Part shown: in pieces, positions 24,736 to 37,629 of the stretch
Numbering within the stretch: position 1 is the first letter of the stretch
How the letters are laid out: every line of letters starts with the position of its first letter
Source: Prunella strophiata
Taxonomy: Eukaryota > Chordata > Aves > Passeriformes > Prunellidae
NCBI GenBank assembly: GCA_036583965.1
Contig: JAZBQD010000034.1
Location: 2,976,001-3,040,000 of the forward strand
Length of the DNA: 64,000 nt
Direction of reading: 5' to 3'
Position numbers and translations under genes: made by a program
Notes under the pieces: generated by a model
The model's input: the letters and a program-made list of their open reading frames with translations, nothing else
The model's database searches: none
What the model was told of the DNA's origin: nothing

Positions 24736-25540
24736 CCTCTCCCGGGCTCCCATCCAACACCGGCCTCTGGAGGTGGGGAAGGAGGGAAAAAAACCAGAAT
24801 TCACTCCTGACCGAGAGTCTCACCTAATCCACGGCGTGTGGAAAATTACTGCCACCACACTGTGCCCAGCCTGGCCCCCTTCCCACCCACGCCAGCCAGG
24901 GACTGCTCCCAAGGCTTTTGTGCCTGGGTTTTTTTCTCTCCTCTTCCTGCTGGGAGAATGGGAACCTCGGCGCTCGGACAAACCCTTGAGAAAACAACTT
25001 CACACGTGCTTGGGGCACTGAGTCGGTTTTTTATTTAATTTTGTCTCATCCTGAGAGGGATTTGCCTGGAATCACTGTGCAAGCTGTGGAAGCCCCCCCA
25101 GCCCCCAGCATGCTGCCCAGACCAGGGGCCATTCGTGCCAGTAGCTTTGCTGGGAGCCTGTTAAGCTGTGCCAGCACTGCAGGCTGTGGCACCAAGCTCT
25201 GCCCCTCCAGGCATGAATCCAGCCTGGCAATGCCACCATGTCCCACTCAGCCCTGGCCACCTCACAGCCACGCTTCCACCCTGGAGGAAATGATGTGGAA
25301 AAGCTCTGCAGGATGGTGTTGAGCTTCAGGAGACATCCTGACTCCTCTGCTCAATACAGGCACAATGAGGTGAGGAGTTACCTCTGCCACCCCAAGATAA
25401 CTGCATGGGTACCTCTAGAAATGAAGGTTGCCCACTCTGGGTTGCTCCTGCACAGCCAGAGAGACAAAGACACTGCCAAGCTTCCCCTGAGATCTGCAAC
25501 ATGTCCTTCAGCATCCCATCATACCCCCTGGGACCCACTG

Positions 25541-25725
25541 AAAGGGTTGTCAGGCACTGGAACAGGCTGACCTGGGAAATGGTGGAGTCACCATCTCTGA
25601 AAGTGTTCCAAAAATGCACAGATGCAGCACCTGGGGCCATGGTTTGGTGGTGGCCTTGACACTGCTGGGTGAATGGCTGGACTTGATGATCCTAGAGGGC
25701 TTTTCCAACCTTGATGAATCCATGA
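25541..25725 (+). mobile_element. CR1 LINE, truncated 3' fragment
   Basis: The fragment reads caggcactggaacaggctga, tggtggagtcaccatctctg, ttggtggtggccttgacac and gcttttccaaccttgatgaa. These are hallmarks of the CR1 3' UTR in the sense direction. Confidence 0.9.
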
Positions 25726-28700
25726 GTTCACTGCTTGGGCCCTTGCTGGCCCCAAGGAATGAAGGCACTAGGCTGGGTTTGTGCTCTCCACAGGGGCTAT
25801 GCCATCAGCATCTCCTCTTGTCCCCAGCACTTGTGACTGCATGGTCCTGTGACAAACTCACCAGTCCTGGAGCTGGGATTACAGACACACAGGTGCAGTT
25901 CCTTCCATCTGGGTGCCCTGGACAGAGCTTTGCCTGAAGGAGGAGGTGCACAAAGCTTCACACCCTGCTGATTGGAAAGAAAGGATTGTTCTCCCTAGAT
26001 CACAGTTGGGGAAGTTGAGTCACAGGGCAGTAAATCTCAGAGCTCAGAGAAATGTGGTTTGGCTAATTTTGTCTTGCCTGTGAATAGCAGGGAGAAGGAA
26101 ACAGAAATGCAAATTGTTTCCTATGGCAAATAAACCCCCAAGGGCCACACATTTCACCTCCTGTATTCTCTTTTCACACCATCCAATGGCCAGTTCAGAC
26201 TGAGCCATTGCAACCCCTGTGCCATGTGTGACCCCAGACTCCTCCTCATCACTCTGGGATTGGCTGGATAAATCACAGAGAATTTGCTTTCTTCATTCCT
26301 CAGATTATTTTGGAGCTATAAAGCACTCCCAGCACAGCTGCCAAGCTCAACCTGTGTGATCTTGCCCAGGGCAAGTGAGCTCTGAGCCCTGGAGACACTC
26401 GGGTGATCAATGGGAGGCCTGGACCCACTCCCTGGTCACTCCCCTCAGGCAGAGCTGATCTCACCTCACCTGGGAGCTGGGGGGAGGGAAATGGAGACAC
26501 AAGGGTGCAAACCCATTCCCCAGCTGGCAAAGGCCATACCTGCCCGTGCACATGCTGACTGTACAAAGAAAGCTGCAGCACCACCGCAGTGCTGCTGGTG
26601 CCAGGAATTTATGGTCCAACTGCACCTGAAGTTCCTGCCCAGACCCAGGAGAGGGGAGGCAGCTGCAGCCTGGCTGCCTGGGTGGAGAGAAGGGAAAAAA
26701 CCCCTGCTGCTTTGGGCAAATAAAGCAGTGGGAGGCTGGGTTCATGCCCGGGTGGGTCAGCGCTGCTTTGGGAAAACCAACCCAGAGTCCTGCCACCAGC
26801 ACTGGCAGCCCCTGGGGGGCACATGGCACAGGAGCAGCCCACACATGGCCAGGGGTCAGCTGCCATCACTGGCAGGATGCTCAGAGGTCCATGGACTAGC
26901 TGGAATAATCCTTTGCTAAGATGGGATGCTGGATAGAGTTTTCTGAAGGGTCTTCAGGATTTAAGGGCCCGACTCTGTGAGGGAATGGAAACTTGCAGGA
27001 ATGAGGTTCCTAAATAAGAGCAAGGCACTTGAAAGCCACTCTGGATCAAGCTTTTAATTTACCATTTAACCATACAGTAAGAAAGCCTCTTGAAAGATAA
27101 GGGCTGTGTTGTAGAGATGCAGGAGGCATCTGTCTAACCTGGTCCCCCTTTTCCATCGGTGCCAGGTGACCCAGGGAAGCAATTACAAACGTGGTTGGCA
27201 AATGTGTAACATTTGCTTGCTCCCCTGATCTCCAGATATTCATGGAGCAGAGTTTTCTGAGCTGGAAAGGTGCTGCCTTTCTCCTTAAGAGCTCTCCACT
27301 GGGCTTTTTCCTCGTGTCTTTGAACTCTCACACCTCCCGTAGGAAATGGGAGCACCCGCTCCCCCTGCAGCGTGGAGCTCTCCTTAAAGATGCTCCATGG
27401 AAGCAGACATCTCCTCGGGTTTCCTTTGAACCTGGCCCTACTGACTGTGTTCCACCTAGATCCCAGCTGATACATGAGAAAAGGAGTGAACAACCACCCA
27501 TTTTCTCCCTGCTGCTCAGAAGTCTCTGCTTCCAGGAGTCGGATCTTCCACCACCAGCAAGGATAGTCCTGATGACTTGGAACAAAATGACTTTAGGCCT
27601 CTTGTTGTGGATGGTTTTGGTTTTCTTTTCCATCCCTGACCAAAACAAAGAAATGCAGGAAGAAGATTCTGTTCTGCCCCAACTTGCTGGCTCACAGCAG
27701 TTTACAAGTGACCTTGGAGCTCCCCACTGTGCTGAGAGCATCTCTGAGCCTCAGCTCTGCTTCCAGAGGTGGGGAAACTGAGCCACAGGGCTCAGTTGGA
27801 CTTCTTCTGGTCACCTGCTAACAAGACAGTTAAAAAAGGCTCCCCAAAACCAGTCTGGCCAGCACCACTGGGGCATTTAAATTCTGCTTTTCCTTGGGTG
27901 GATTTATCCTCACCAGCACTGCTTATTCCTCATTACAAGCTTTTAAAAACAGTGAGAGCAGGTAAACTGAGGCACCAGAGGGGCTCCTGCAGCCTAAACT
28001 AAACCCCACAGGAAGGTGGTAACACAGGTGTAGATACCCCCTTGTCCCCTGACCTGGCAGGACCCTGGGGACCCGGGATGGCAGTGGCTGGGCAAGGGGA
28101 CAGGGGTTGACAGGGGCTCACAGAGGGGCTGTTCCATAGCCCGGCAGCCGGGGCAGGGATGCAGAAGCAGGGAATCAGAGGCAGGGATGCAGAGGCAGGG
28201 GCACCACCAGCACGGGCTCCCCAGCCCCAGCCAGGCAGCTGATTAAAATGCAGTCCGGCCACCCCGGGCCTGTCCCCACCGTCTCCCGGCTTTAAATAAT
28301 AGCTTAATTATCTCATTTACATTTGGCTCCTTTCAGGGAGGCACTGCAGTTGATTAACATTTTCCCTCCCGGTGTCTTGCTCTGCGTCCCTGCTCCATCC
28401 CACCCTTCCCACGCTGCCCCGGGCACGGCTCCCTGCCCCACCCCGCCCGGGCTCTGGAAATGCCAAGACCCAGCCTGCAGATGGCCACAACAGATGCAGA
28501 TGCTGGAGGATGGGAATCAGTGCCCTGGCTGGGCAGGGGATGAAGGCTCTCCTCATCCTCTCTCCGTGTCCTGCCATTACTTTGCTGCCGGCGCTGCCCC
28601 TGATCTCTCCCCACGTTCCCGCTTCCACCCCTCACTGGGTAGCTTTTAACTTTCTTTTTTATCTTCTCTTTTTAAATCTCCTTTGAACGCTCCAGCCAAA

Positions 28701-29459
28701 CACTGAATTCCTTTGAAGAAGAAGAAAATGTCTCTGTGGGTTGCCCTTTCTCACCGGCTGGAGCTGTGAGAGATCCCAGTGCCCAGCCTGAGAGCCCTGT
28801 GGCTCCCCCAGCCCCAGGCACGTCCCCAGGGGTGTTCCTGGAGGAGCCCAGGGCTAGAGGCATCACCAGCCCTCACCTCCCAGCCCCTCCAAGCCCTGTC
28901 AGGTTGCCCAGAAAAGCTCCTTCATCACATCGGGGTCTCTGGGACAAATTATTGTCCCCCGCCTCGCTGAAGGGGAGATTTTGCAACAAAATTTATGTGC
29001 AATTATCTTCCCAGGCCCCAAGGCCGTGAGGCAGAGGAGGAGGCAGGAGGATGTGTGTGCACTGCCTGCCCTCCCCGCCGCTCACACACACCCCGGCCTG
29101 GGACGGGAGGTGATGCCACCAGAGCCGCGTGCCGGTGCTGCTGGGGGAGATGGATGTGCTCGAGGCTCTTCATTAAACCTGCTTACCAGCCCGTGGTCCC
29201 CTCTCCCCCCTGGTCTCGCCCCCTTCCCCGGCTCCCTGCAGCCCTCCCCGGGCTTGGCACAGCCAGCCGAGCCGCAGCGCAGCACTGCAGACCCCGCTGC
29301 TGAATCCCAGCCTCCTGCGTGACTGCCAGGCATTTCCAGACCGTCCTATTGATCCTGCCGAGCCTCCAAACCCCATCCCCGCTGCTGATTTAGCTGGGAC
29401 AGCCGCGCCCTCCCCTGTCCCTTTGATCCGCTCCCTCCGAGCAGCCCTCAGCGCCAGCT

Positions 29460-29760
29460 TTGTGCAGAGGTGCTCTTTTTGGAACATATATTTTTAATGG
29501 GTATTTCAGACGTGACGCAGGCACGAGGGAGCAATTCTCCCGTGCCCTGGTATTTACATATTTTCCAGCGCAGGCAGGGGAAGGTTTCGTGGAGGGAGCC
29601 CGGCGAGCAGGAAGGAAAGGAGCTTTGTGCTTTGTATCGCCAGGGCCCAATTACAGCCTGAAAGGCGAGGAGCCCATCCGGGTGTTGCCCTCTCCAGCCA
29701 GTCCAGGCTGCAATTACCGTCCTCGCCAGGCTCAGCGGGGTCTGGGAAAAAAATAGATCT
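29460..29760. promoter_or_regulatory. Candidate conserved non-coding element
   Basis: It includes ggaacatatatttttaatgg, tttcagacgtgacgcaggca (a CRE/AP-1-like core) and ggtatttacatattttccag. It is non-repetitive sequence with no supported ORF. Confidence 0.3.
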
Positions 29761-30574
29761 CGAGAGCTTCACAAATGATCGCCGGCTCGCTCCTGGGGGC
29801 GCGGGGATTTTAGGGCACCATCTGCTCGCTGTGTTCTGCCAACACAGATCCTAAAAACTCCTGGGTTTCACCTGGCTCCTGGAAGAGGAGGAGAGCAAGG
29901 GAGAGCCCCAAGGCTTCCTGATGTGCTGGGACTGGGGAGGTGATGCTGCAGGGACGTGGCTGGTGGTACCCCAGGAGGGCTCAGGGTGGGATGTGAGAGG
30001 AGATCCCACAGAGAAAAGGGGGTGGGAGGGGCAGAGGGAAGCTGGGATGAGTTTTTCCACTCCCACTGGGACTGACCTTCCCACAGGGGGACGTGACTGC
30101 CAGCCTGGGGCATGCCCAGGCATTGCTGTGCTGCTGGTGCAGCCCTGTGAGGGTGCCTGTGTTAGCAGAGGCACAGCACCCAGCCTGGCACCCCTGGGCA
30201 GCTCACACCACAATTCAGGTCACTTGTGAAGCCCATAGAAGCCATTCAGGCCACCAAATGCCACCCCCGAACTGCTGGCAGGCCCTCAAGGTGGTGCCCA
30301 CCACGGGGACAAGAGTGTGACAGCAGAGGGAGGTGGCACTGCTGCCCGAGGACCTGTGCTGGGAACCAGGGAGGGCTCTCCAGGGAATCTGTCACTGTCA
30401 CTGGGGGGACTCCCTTTAAGCTCCAGGCCACTGACCAGGGTAAAATCTGATGGCAACAGCATTTTCCACTGTCCCAGGGCAGTTTCTGGGAAATGATTGG
30501 GAAACTAAACTGCAGAGAGAGTAGGGAAAGGCAAAAAGAGCTATATGGAAAAATAGATGGAAATACTTGAGAAT

Positions 30575-30672
30575 CATGGTGTGATTCTTGGGCTGTCCTT
30601 GCAGGGCCAGGAGATGGACTCAGTAGTCCTTTTGGGTCCCTCCCAGCTCAGGATATTCCATGGTTCTCTGAT
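30575..30672 (+). mobile_element. CR1 LINE, short 3' fragment
   Basis: The fragment contains ggtgtgattcttgggctgtc, caggagatggactcagtag and ctcaggatattccatggttc. It is the 3'-terminal 100 bp of a CR1 copy. Confidence 0.85.
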
Positions 30673-33617
30673 CCTGTGTATTGTGCTAAGACCAGCAAGC
30701 TCTGGGTTTGAGCCAAAGCAGCAAACACTGAAGTGGTGCAGGTGAGTGAGCCAGGGCTGACCTTCAGGCTCTGCCAGGACCAAAGGAACCTGCAAGGGGA
30801 GGGTCTGTCCCACCAAAGTGAGCTCCTGCAGAGCCACCACGCTGCTCTCAACACATGGGAATTGGGTTTGCTTTGAAGCTCTTTCAGTCTCAAAGTCCTG
30901 CCTGGCAATTAAGACATTTTCAGGTTGGAATCTGTTGGCCTGTCTGCAGACATGTGCTTGGTGATGTGCTCTGGAGCAGCTGGGCACAGATCTCCCCAGC
31001 AGCCCTGTCTGCTCCCCAGCACTCCTGCTCAGCTCTCCCTGCTCCTTCAGCTCTCTGAAACCTCCAGGTTCACATCTGGGTGTCCAGGAGGCTGGATCTG
31101 CCCCTCAGCATGGGCAGAGAAGGGGTAAACCCAAATTCAGCAGAGCAGGGAGGGCACCTGGGACAGTTTGGGACAAGGTGAGCAGTTCTGTCACCACACC
31201 AGCTGCAGGTCACCCCAACTCTCCCATGCTTTTTCCCAAAATGTTGGCCATAAACATCCCAACATCAGTGAGGAGGGCCATGACTGTTCCTGCAGCCAGG
31301 GAATGGGATGTGGCAAGCTCTGTGGGGTGCATTAAACCCAGCCTCATGCCTTGCTTTCCAGGGCTGTCCACACAATGAACCACCAGGCACGAGTTTCCTT
31401 TCCTCCCCAGCCTTGCCAGGATTTCTGGGCATGAGAATCATTCAGAGAAGGAGTGGGGCAGACCAGAAGCTGATTCTGCTTCCCATCAGTAGGCTCCAGA
31501 GTTAAAATCAAGCTGTTATCATGGCAAAGATTGTCCAAGGACAGCAGCTGCAGACAAGGCTGCACCCCCAGACACAGAGGGGTGATGCTCCCAGCACACT
31601 CTGGGTGTGAGGACTGCCTCTGCCAGTCTCCTGCCTTTCCCTTGGCACAGGACCTGGCTCTCTGCAGGATCCCCTCCATCAGGACACCTTGCAGCAAGGC
31701 TCAAGGGCAGATTTCTCTCTTTGGAGTGCACACTGAGGGTCTGACCAGGGTGAGCACCCCGGGCACACCCCAAAAGGCTGGGTGGGCAGAACCCTCTCAG
31801 TTCTGACCTACAATTCATCCTGGAAGTGGCTCCTGAGGTTCCCACTCAGCAACCAGGCACTGAGTGTGGCTCTGGGTCGTGAGCAGGGCCACACACAGCA
31901 TGTCCTGGCTAGAGCCCTGCAGTTCCACTGGCCAGCAGAGCACCCTGTCCCATGCCATGACCAGCCCTGGGAGCTCCCTGGGCTCAGGGGCAGTGGCACC
32001 TGGCTGAGCTACAGGCACAGAGATCCCACCCCACATGGGGCCCAGTCCCTGCAGCAGGAGGTTCTCAGGGCCACTTTGGAGGCCAGGTTGGAGATGTCCC
32101 TTCCTGCACCTTGTTTCCTCTTTGGAGAGGTCTTACTGCCACAGGGATAAGAGGAAGGACACACAGTGCTGTGGTCTGGCCTGGGGATGCTCCCAGTGAG
32201 GCAGAGGTGGCCAAGCCTGACCCCCACCATGTTTCAGCACAAGTTTGGCACCCAGTGAGGGGTCAGTCCCCAGTGACTCCATTCCAGCTGCCAGCCAGAG
32301 CCAGCTTTACCTCCCCTGGCTGAGCGTGGTGTCCAGCCTGAGGGCTCCAGCCCTTTGCCAGCTCCTTCCCTGCCATGTGTGGGGTGGGGGGCTGGGGTTA
32401 CCTGGCTCCTTGCTGTGTTCTGCTCCCCCTGGCTTGGCCCTGATGGAGCCACGAGGGGTGGTGATGGTTTGTGCATCCCTTCTGATGAGGCCCTGCAGTC
32501 CTCAGGCTGGAGGAAACCAGGGGGTGAGACCACAGCCTCGCCTGGGACCCTCCCAGGGCTGCCAGCACTGTTGTTTAAGGGCTGCAGGAGGTCCTGAACC
32601 TCAGTGGGAAATGCCACCAGTCTCCACATCAGGACTTCTCCAAGTCCCACCTTCCAGGGAGTTCCAGCTGAGAGAATCCTGGACCAGGTCTCTGCACCAC
32701 TGGAGCTCCTTCCCAGCCCCAACCACCAGCAGTGGCACCATTTCTGCTGCCTCACCCCCCCAGCCTGTGCTGGGGGCCACAGGAGGGTGGAGTCCCCCCT
32801 GGAGCCCACCTCCCTGCTCACCACTGCCCCTAAAAAGCCAAAGCCACATGCCCTGCTCCCAGCTGCTGGAGAACAGCCAGGATCCACTTCCAGACTGCGT
32901 CACCACATCCACGGCCTCTCCTGGGCTATATTTAGTTGTGTGACTGCAGGTTTCTCTGGACGTTGAGTTGCTAAAGAACTGGCACTCCCCACTCAGAGCA
33001 GTGTGCATCCTGAGGGGAGCTGAGATGGGAGAAAGGGGGAGCTGAACTGGGAGGGAGGGAGGAGCTGCGTGAGCAGAAGGACTGGAGCATCCCCCAGGTG
33101 AGGTTTGCCTTGCTGACAGGAACAACCAGCACACAGCACTTTTAGCCCTCCCCATCTCCTCTGCAGGGAAGTGTGTGTGTGTGGAGCTGGGCAGCTTGTG
33201 CAGAGCCAATTTTTGTTTTGCCACAGCCAGCAGATCTGGAGAGGATGTGAACCTCAGCACCAAGAGCTGCCTTGCAAAGAGGTCACAGAAAACACGGAGG
33301 GAGGAATGTGGAGCTGTGGCTGTGCTGCACATCAGCCCCTGTGCTCTGCAGGATTTTCCCAGTCTGAGCTCAGAGGCACTGACTCAAGCAGCACAGCCTC
33401 CCTGTGCTCCCCCAGGCTCCAGACTGGCTGCAGCACAGCAGGGGATGGCAGGAGAGCAGCTCTGGGCTCCCTGTGCTCAGCTGCAGCTGGGCACTGCCAG
33501 ACCTTGTGATTCCCCTCCTGCTTCACACCTGGGACCATCCTGGGATGGGGCCTGTGCCCAGGAGGTGCCATGGATGGGAAATGGGCTCTAGCAAACCCCA
33601 GGTCCCAGTGCAGAGCA

Positions 33618-33742
33618 GGGGCAGCTCTGGGCAGCCTGGGAGAGTGGAGGATGTCCCTGCCCAGGGCAGGGGTGGAATGAGAAGAGCTTTAAGGTCCCTT
33701 CCAACCCCAGCTGTTCCAGGATTTTATTTCATGATTCTATGA
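33618..33742 (+). mobile_element. CR1 LINE, short 3' fragment
   Basis: The fragment ends in aaggtcccttccaacccc, then a decayed segment and catgattctatga, the characteristic CR1 3' tail. It immediately abuts the duplicated element at 33752. Confidence 0.85.
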
Positions 33743-33759
33743 AGCCAGTGCTTCTGTCC

Positions 33760-33864
33760 TCACCTGGATTGAAAACACCTACATTTCTCCTAAACATTTT
33801 TTTCACAATTCACCAAGAGATTAATTAGCTGCTTGGAAACCCCAGACATTAATTATTGATTATG
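33760..33864. repeat. AT-rich 105-bp element, copy A (inserted copy)
   Basis: This copy is nearly identical to 36576-36682 (three substitutions and two 1-nt indels). It contains gagattaattagctgcttg and ccagacattaattattgatt. A 14-bp direct repeat, tatgaagccagtgc, lies on both sides (33738-33751 and 33861-33874), which is consistent with copy A being an insertion that duplicated its target. Confidence 0.9.
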
Positions 33865-33874
33865 AAGCCAGTGC

Positions 33875-36410
33875 ATGATGATCCATGGCCTTAGACATGG
33901 CACAGCCACCTTCTTCCAGCCTTCAGGAACCCAAAAACTGCTTTGGAGTTCATTGTGTGAGGAGGTGGAGCAGTCCTGGAATGCTGACCTCACCATAAAG
34001 TACCCAAATTTCCCAGGGCAGAGGGGACCTCAGGAGGTCTCTACTTCAACTTTCTGCTCCAAGCAAGGTCAGCTGCAAGATCTCATTGTCCAGTAGGGCT
34101 TGAAAACCTCAGGGGATGGAGACAGAACAGCTTTCCTGGGCAAGCTGCTGATGCTTGGCTGCCTTCATGGAAAAAAATGTGTTTTTATCACCAGCCTGAG
34201 CTTCTCTTAGCTTGCCTCATACCTGTGGTGTCTCTTCCTCTCACCATACACTGATCTGAAGGGTCTGGCTGTCTTCTCCAACACCTCCTCACAGGTTCTG
34301 CATGGCTGCTTTAGATCCCTCTGGATCCTTCCCTTCTCAAGGATAAATCTCTGTTCCCATCATCCTGGAAAGGGGGAGGAACTACCTTCAGAAAGAAAAG
34401 GAAAAAAAAAAAACCAACAAAGAAAGAAAATAAAAAATAAGAAGCAAAAATAAGATTACAAAAAAGAAGAGAGCTGCCTCAAACTCTGTGACCTTCTTCA
34501 CTCCAATCCCACTAAAAGTGACAGCAAATGAGGAGATCCCATCCCATCATACTCTGGGCTGCTCTAAGAATCAGGAACAATAAATCAACTGACTTCAGTC
34601 CAAGATGTTCCCATCTCTTTGCTGACACCAGATAACACAGAGCTGTGAATATTCCCAGCCTGGAACATCTCTGAAGGAAAGGAAGCTGCTGCCTGCTAGG
34701 CAGGGAAGCAGAGCTACTTAACAGGTAAAACAAGGGAAAAGGAGACTCAGGTCTCAGGGAAATCCATGAATCCCACAGTGCCTTCATTTTCCATGCTGCT
34801 CCTGAGGAACCAGTGCCTGAATGCACGAGGCACCTGCACAGAGAAGCAGCTGCTGCCTGATCAGCCTCTTCCCCTGGCTGGAGCTTCTGCCCTGTGCTGG
34901 TTTCACAGAGCAAAACCCAAAAATCCCTGCTCCCATGGTCAAGGTGAGCTCTCCAGGAGATGAGCTGTGTCTTTTTCCAGGGTGACATCAAGATGAAGAG
35001 GGGCTGGAGGCACAGGAGGTATCTCCATCCACCAGGAGCAGATCTGGGCATCACCACCATCAACCACCATCAGCCATCCTCCCCCTGCCTCCAGCAGTGC
35101 CCCTGCAATGTCTCCTCAGCCAGCACTGACCAAGGCCAGCCCTGGTCACAGGGACAGCAGCTCCAGGCCGGGGAGGCTGGAGGGTGGAAGTGAGCAGGGA
35201 TGTAGGAGGTGTGGTGGAAACAGATGGTTTAGAGCAGTGTGGAGTGGGGAGGAGCAGGACACAGCCAGAGGTGACCAGGCAAGAGCTTTGGGTCTGCTGG
35301 AGAGGACCAGCTCCCCTGACAGAAGGCCACTGGGAGCTGGCACAAAGGTGAGAGCAACCCAGGAAGCCTTTGGAAACCACCAGGAGACTTAAAGAGGGTC
35401 AGGAGATTGTAGGTCTCATCTGGAGCTACTCATTAGCCACGAGGACTCTGGCCTTTCAACCAGGCTAATTACTGATTGCTCAAAGGATAACACTTCCCAC
35501 AGCTGCTAAACTTGCTGACACTGGGCCCTGGATGTCTTCTATTCTGGGAAGGGGGAGTGGAGTCTCCTAGTGTGAACTTGTGGAGCTGGGCAAAGCCCCA
35601 CTGGAGCAGAGATAAAGTCAAGGACAGCTGCAGCTGCTTGGCAATCGTTCAGAATGAGCCACGAGTCACTGACTTGGCTATTCTGGGATGAGCTGAAGAG
35701 CCAGAGCTGGGCAGAATGAATTCATGGCCTGCTCACACAGAAATGGACTGCAGCAAGCCTGGACCTGAGCAGTGCCCAGGCACATTTGTCAGGGTCCTGA
35801 TGGGAGGCTGCAAAGCTCTGTCCCTGCTCAGCAGCGAGGAGCTGTGGCTGCAGATCTGCCTTGGGATTGATCTGCCAGAGCTCACAGGCCTCCAGCAGGG
35901 CAGGACCACACAGCTCCCCCAAAGCCACAGAGAGAAATCGCTGCTTTGAGGGCTTTCCAACCCTTCAGGTTTGCCTGAAATTGGGTCAAAGCCTTTTTCC
36001 AGGGCTGCCATGCCCTGAGTACAACTGCTGCTGGAGCTTCTAGAGAACCTAGCAGAGGTTTCCCAAGTTGGAATTTACTGGGGAATGGGGTGGATGAAGC
36101 CTGTGATACTCCCTGAATCTGCAACCAGTGACCAGAGTAATCCTCTCAAATCTCTGCCTAAGGCAAGGAACCTGAAATGGAACCTGAATTGTTTATGTGC
36201 TGTATTTCCCAGCTTTTGGGTGGGAGCACTGAGCTGGGAGGCTCTGATGTGGCCCAGCAATGTCTGTTCCCTGCCTCCAGTCCTCCCAGCATTGCTGGGA
36301 CTGCCCTGACCCCTCCACACAGCCCAGAGCAGGTCACCTCCAGAGCTGCAAGACTCAGATAGACAATTAAGCTCGTTGGGAGCTCACCCAAAGGACACCA
36401 GGCCTTTTGA
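33875..36410. other. Non-coding between the two copies of the duplicated element
   Basis: CG-poor unique sequence with the A-rich tract at 34378. No gene is recognised. Confidence 0.5.
34378..34470. repeat. A-rich low-complexity tract
   Basis: This is an irregular run of gaaa, aaaat and aaag units, including a 12-A stretch. It may be a decayed poly-A tail or simple repeat. Confidence 0.85.
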
Positions 36411-36575
36411 GGTCACTCCCTGCATATGCTGCAAAGCAGATATGATCTCATTAGGCAAATATTTATGATCAATATTGTCCACACTCTGGCAATGAAGAGC
36501 ATCACTTGGAGCTAGGAGCTCTCCAGGGAGGGATGTGGGTTAACAGAAGAGCCTGGGCTGAGCATGAACCTCTGC

Positions 36576-36682
36576 TCACCTGGCTTGAAAACACCTACAT
36601 TTCCCCTAAACATTTTTTTTCCACAATTCACCAGGAGATTAATTAGCTGCTTGGAAACCCCAGACATTAATTATTGATTATG
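36576..36682. repeat. AT-rich 107-bp element, copy B (likely source)
   Basis: This is the second copy of the element at 33760-33864. It lacks the flanking 14-bp repeats and sits in a longer AT-rich region (about 36410-36700), so it is the more likely ancestral copy. The taattagc and attaattattgat motifs suit homeodomain-type factors. Confidence 0.85.
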
Positions 36683-36899
36683 CAAAAGATTTTGTTCATC
36701 ACAGTTGCTGAGCTTGTCAGTGCTGCGGGACAGGATGGCTGGGAACATCAAGGATGGAGGGGAAGTCTGGATGGGAGAGCCAGTGGATTTGCCACCAGTT
36801 TCCCATGGTGAGGCCTCTCCACAAGGTAGAACGGCTCCAAAACAGGAGCCAGGCGTGGCAGCGAGAGCCCAGCTCAAGCACAGCTGCCCTGAGGGGCAG

Positions 36900-37370
36900 G
36901 GAAGCGAGGCAGGGGCGGCGTGACCCGTTCAGGAGAGAGACGCGGCACCGCCCTGGGGCGCCTGAGCCGAGCTCGGGGTTTGTCCCGGGGTGTGCGGGGG
37001 GCAGACATCCAGCATCGCCTCCCCTGCAGGGTGACGGCAGCTCCAGCGGCACAGCCCGGTGCCAGCAGCCCCCTCCCCGCAGCCGCGGCGAGCGCGGGTG
37101 GCAGTGATAAACCTCCCGCAACGCCCGGCAATTAATCTTGCGGAGCGGTGAGTCAGAGTCACCCGGAGCTTCCTCCCCTCACCCAGAACCAGCCACCGCC
37201 GTCTCCAGGAGCTCTCGGCTCCGGGAGCCTGCAGATGCCACCTGGTTGGGGAGAGAGATATTAATTTTTTTTTGTCACCGCGAGGTGCTGGATTCCCCTC
37301 CGGACCTCTCCACCGACACCCGCCCGTCTCCGCAGAGCACTGGGGGGCTGTATTCCCAGCTTCTCTGGCC
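36900..37370 (+). promoter_or_regulatory. CpG-dense block with a strong splice-donor match
   Basis: The CG-rich segment contains gcg|gtgagt with the donor GT at 37148. A non-coding first exon ending at 37147 is possible, for CXXC5 or a lncRNA. The match alone is weak evidence. Confidence 0.4.
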
Positions 37371-37629
37371 ATCAGGAAGGCGAGAGGGAGATGCCATCCT
37401 CATGATAAAGCCCATATAAAAAAGGTGTCAAAAGCCAGAGGGGAGGAGGAGGCGGGAAGGATTTAAATAAAGCCCCCAGGAAGGAACGGGTATATTTAAC
37501 TCCCCCCCGCCAAGAAAATGCCCTGCATATTTTCCCCCTGTCCCCACCCCCCCCAAAATCTGCGGTGCTCCCCAAACTTTCCCAAGCTTTCCCGGGGAAA
37601 AGCCTCTTCCCTCCTTGCCCTAGGCATGA

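Larger units (their letters stand above)
25726..33617. other. Non-coding, long unremarkable interval
   Basis: CG-poor unique sequence apart from the listed CR1 fragment (30575) and the candidate element at 29460. A short internal repeat of the form ggcagggatgcagaggcagg lies at about 28150-28200. No exon with convincing homology is seen. Confidence 0.5.
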
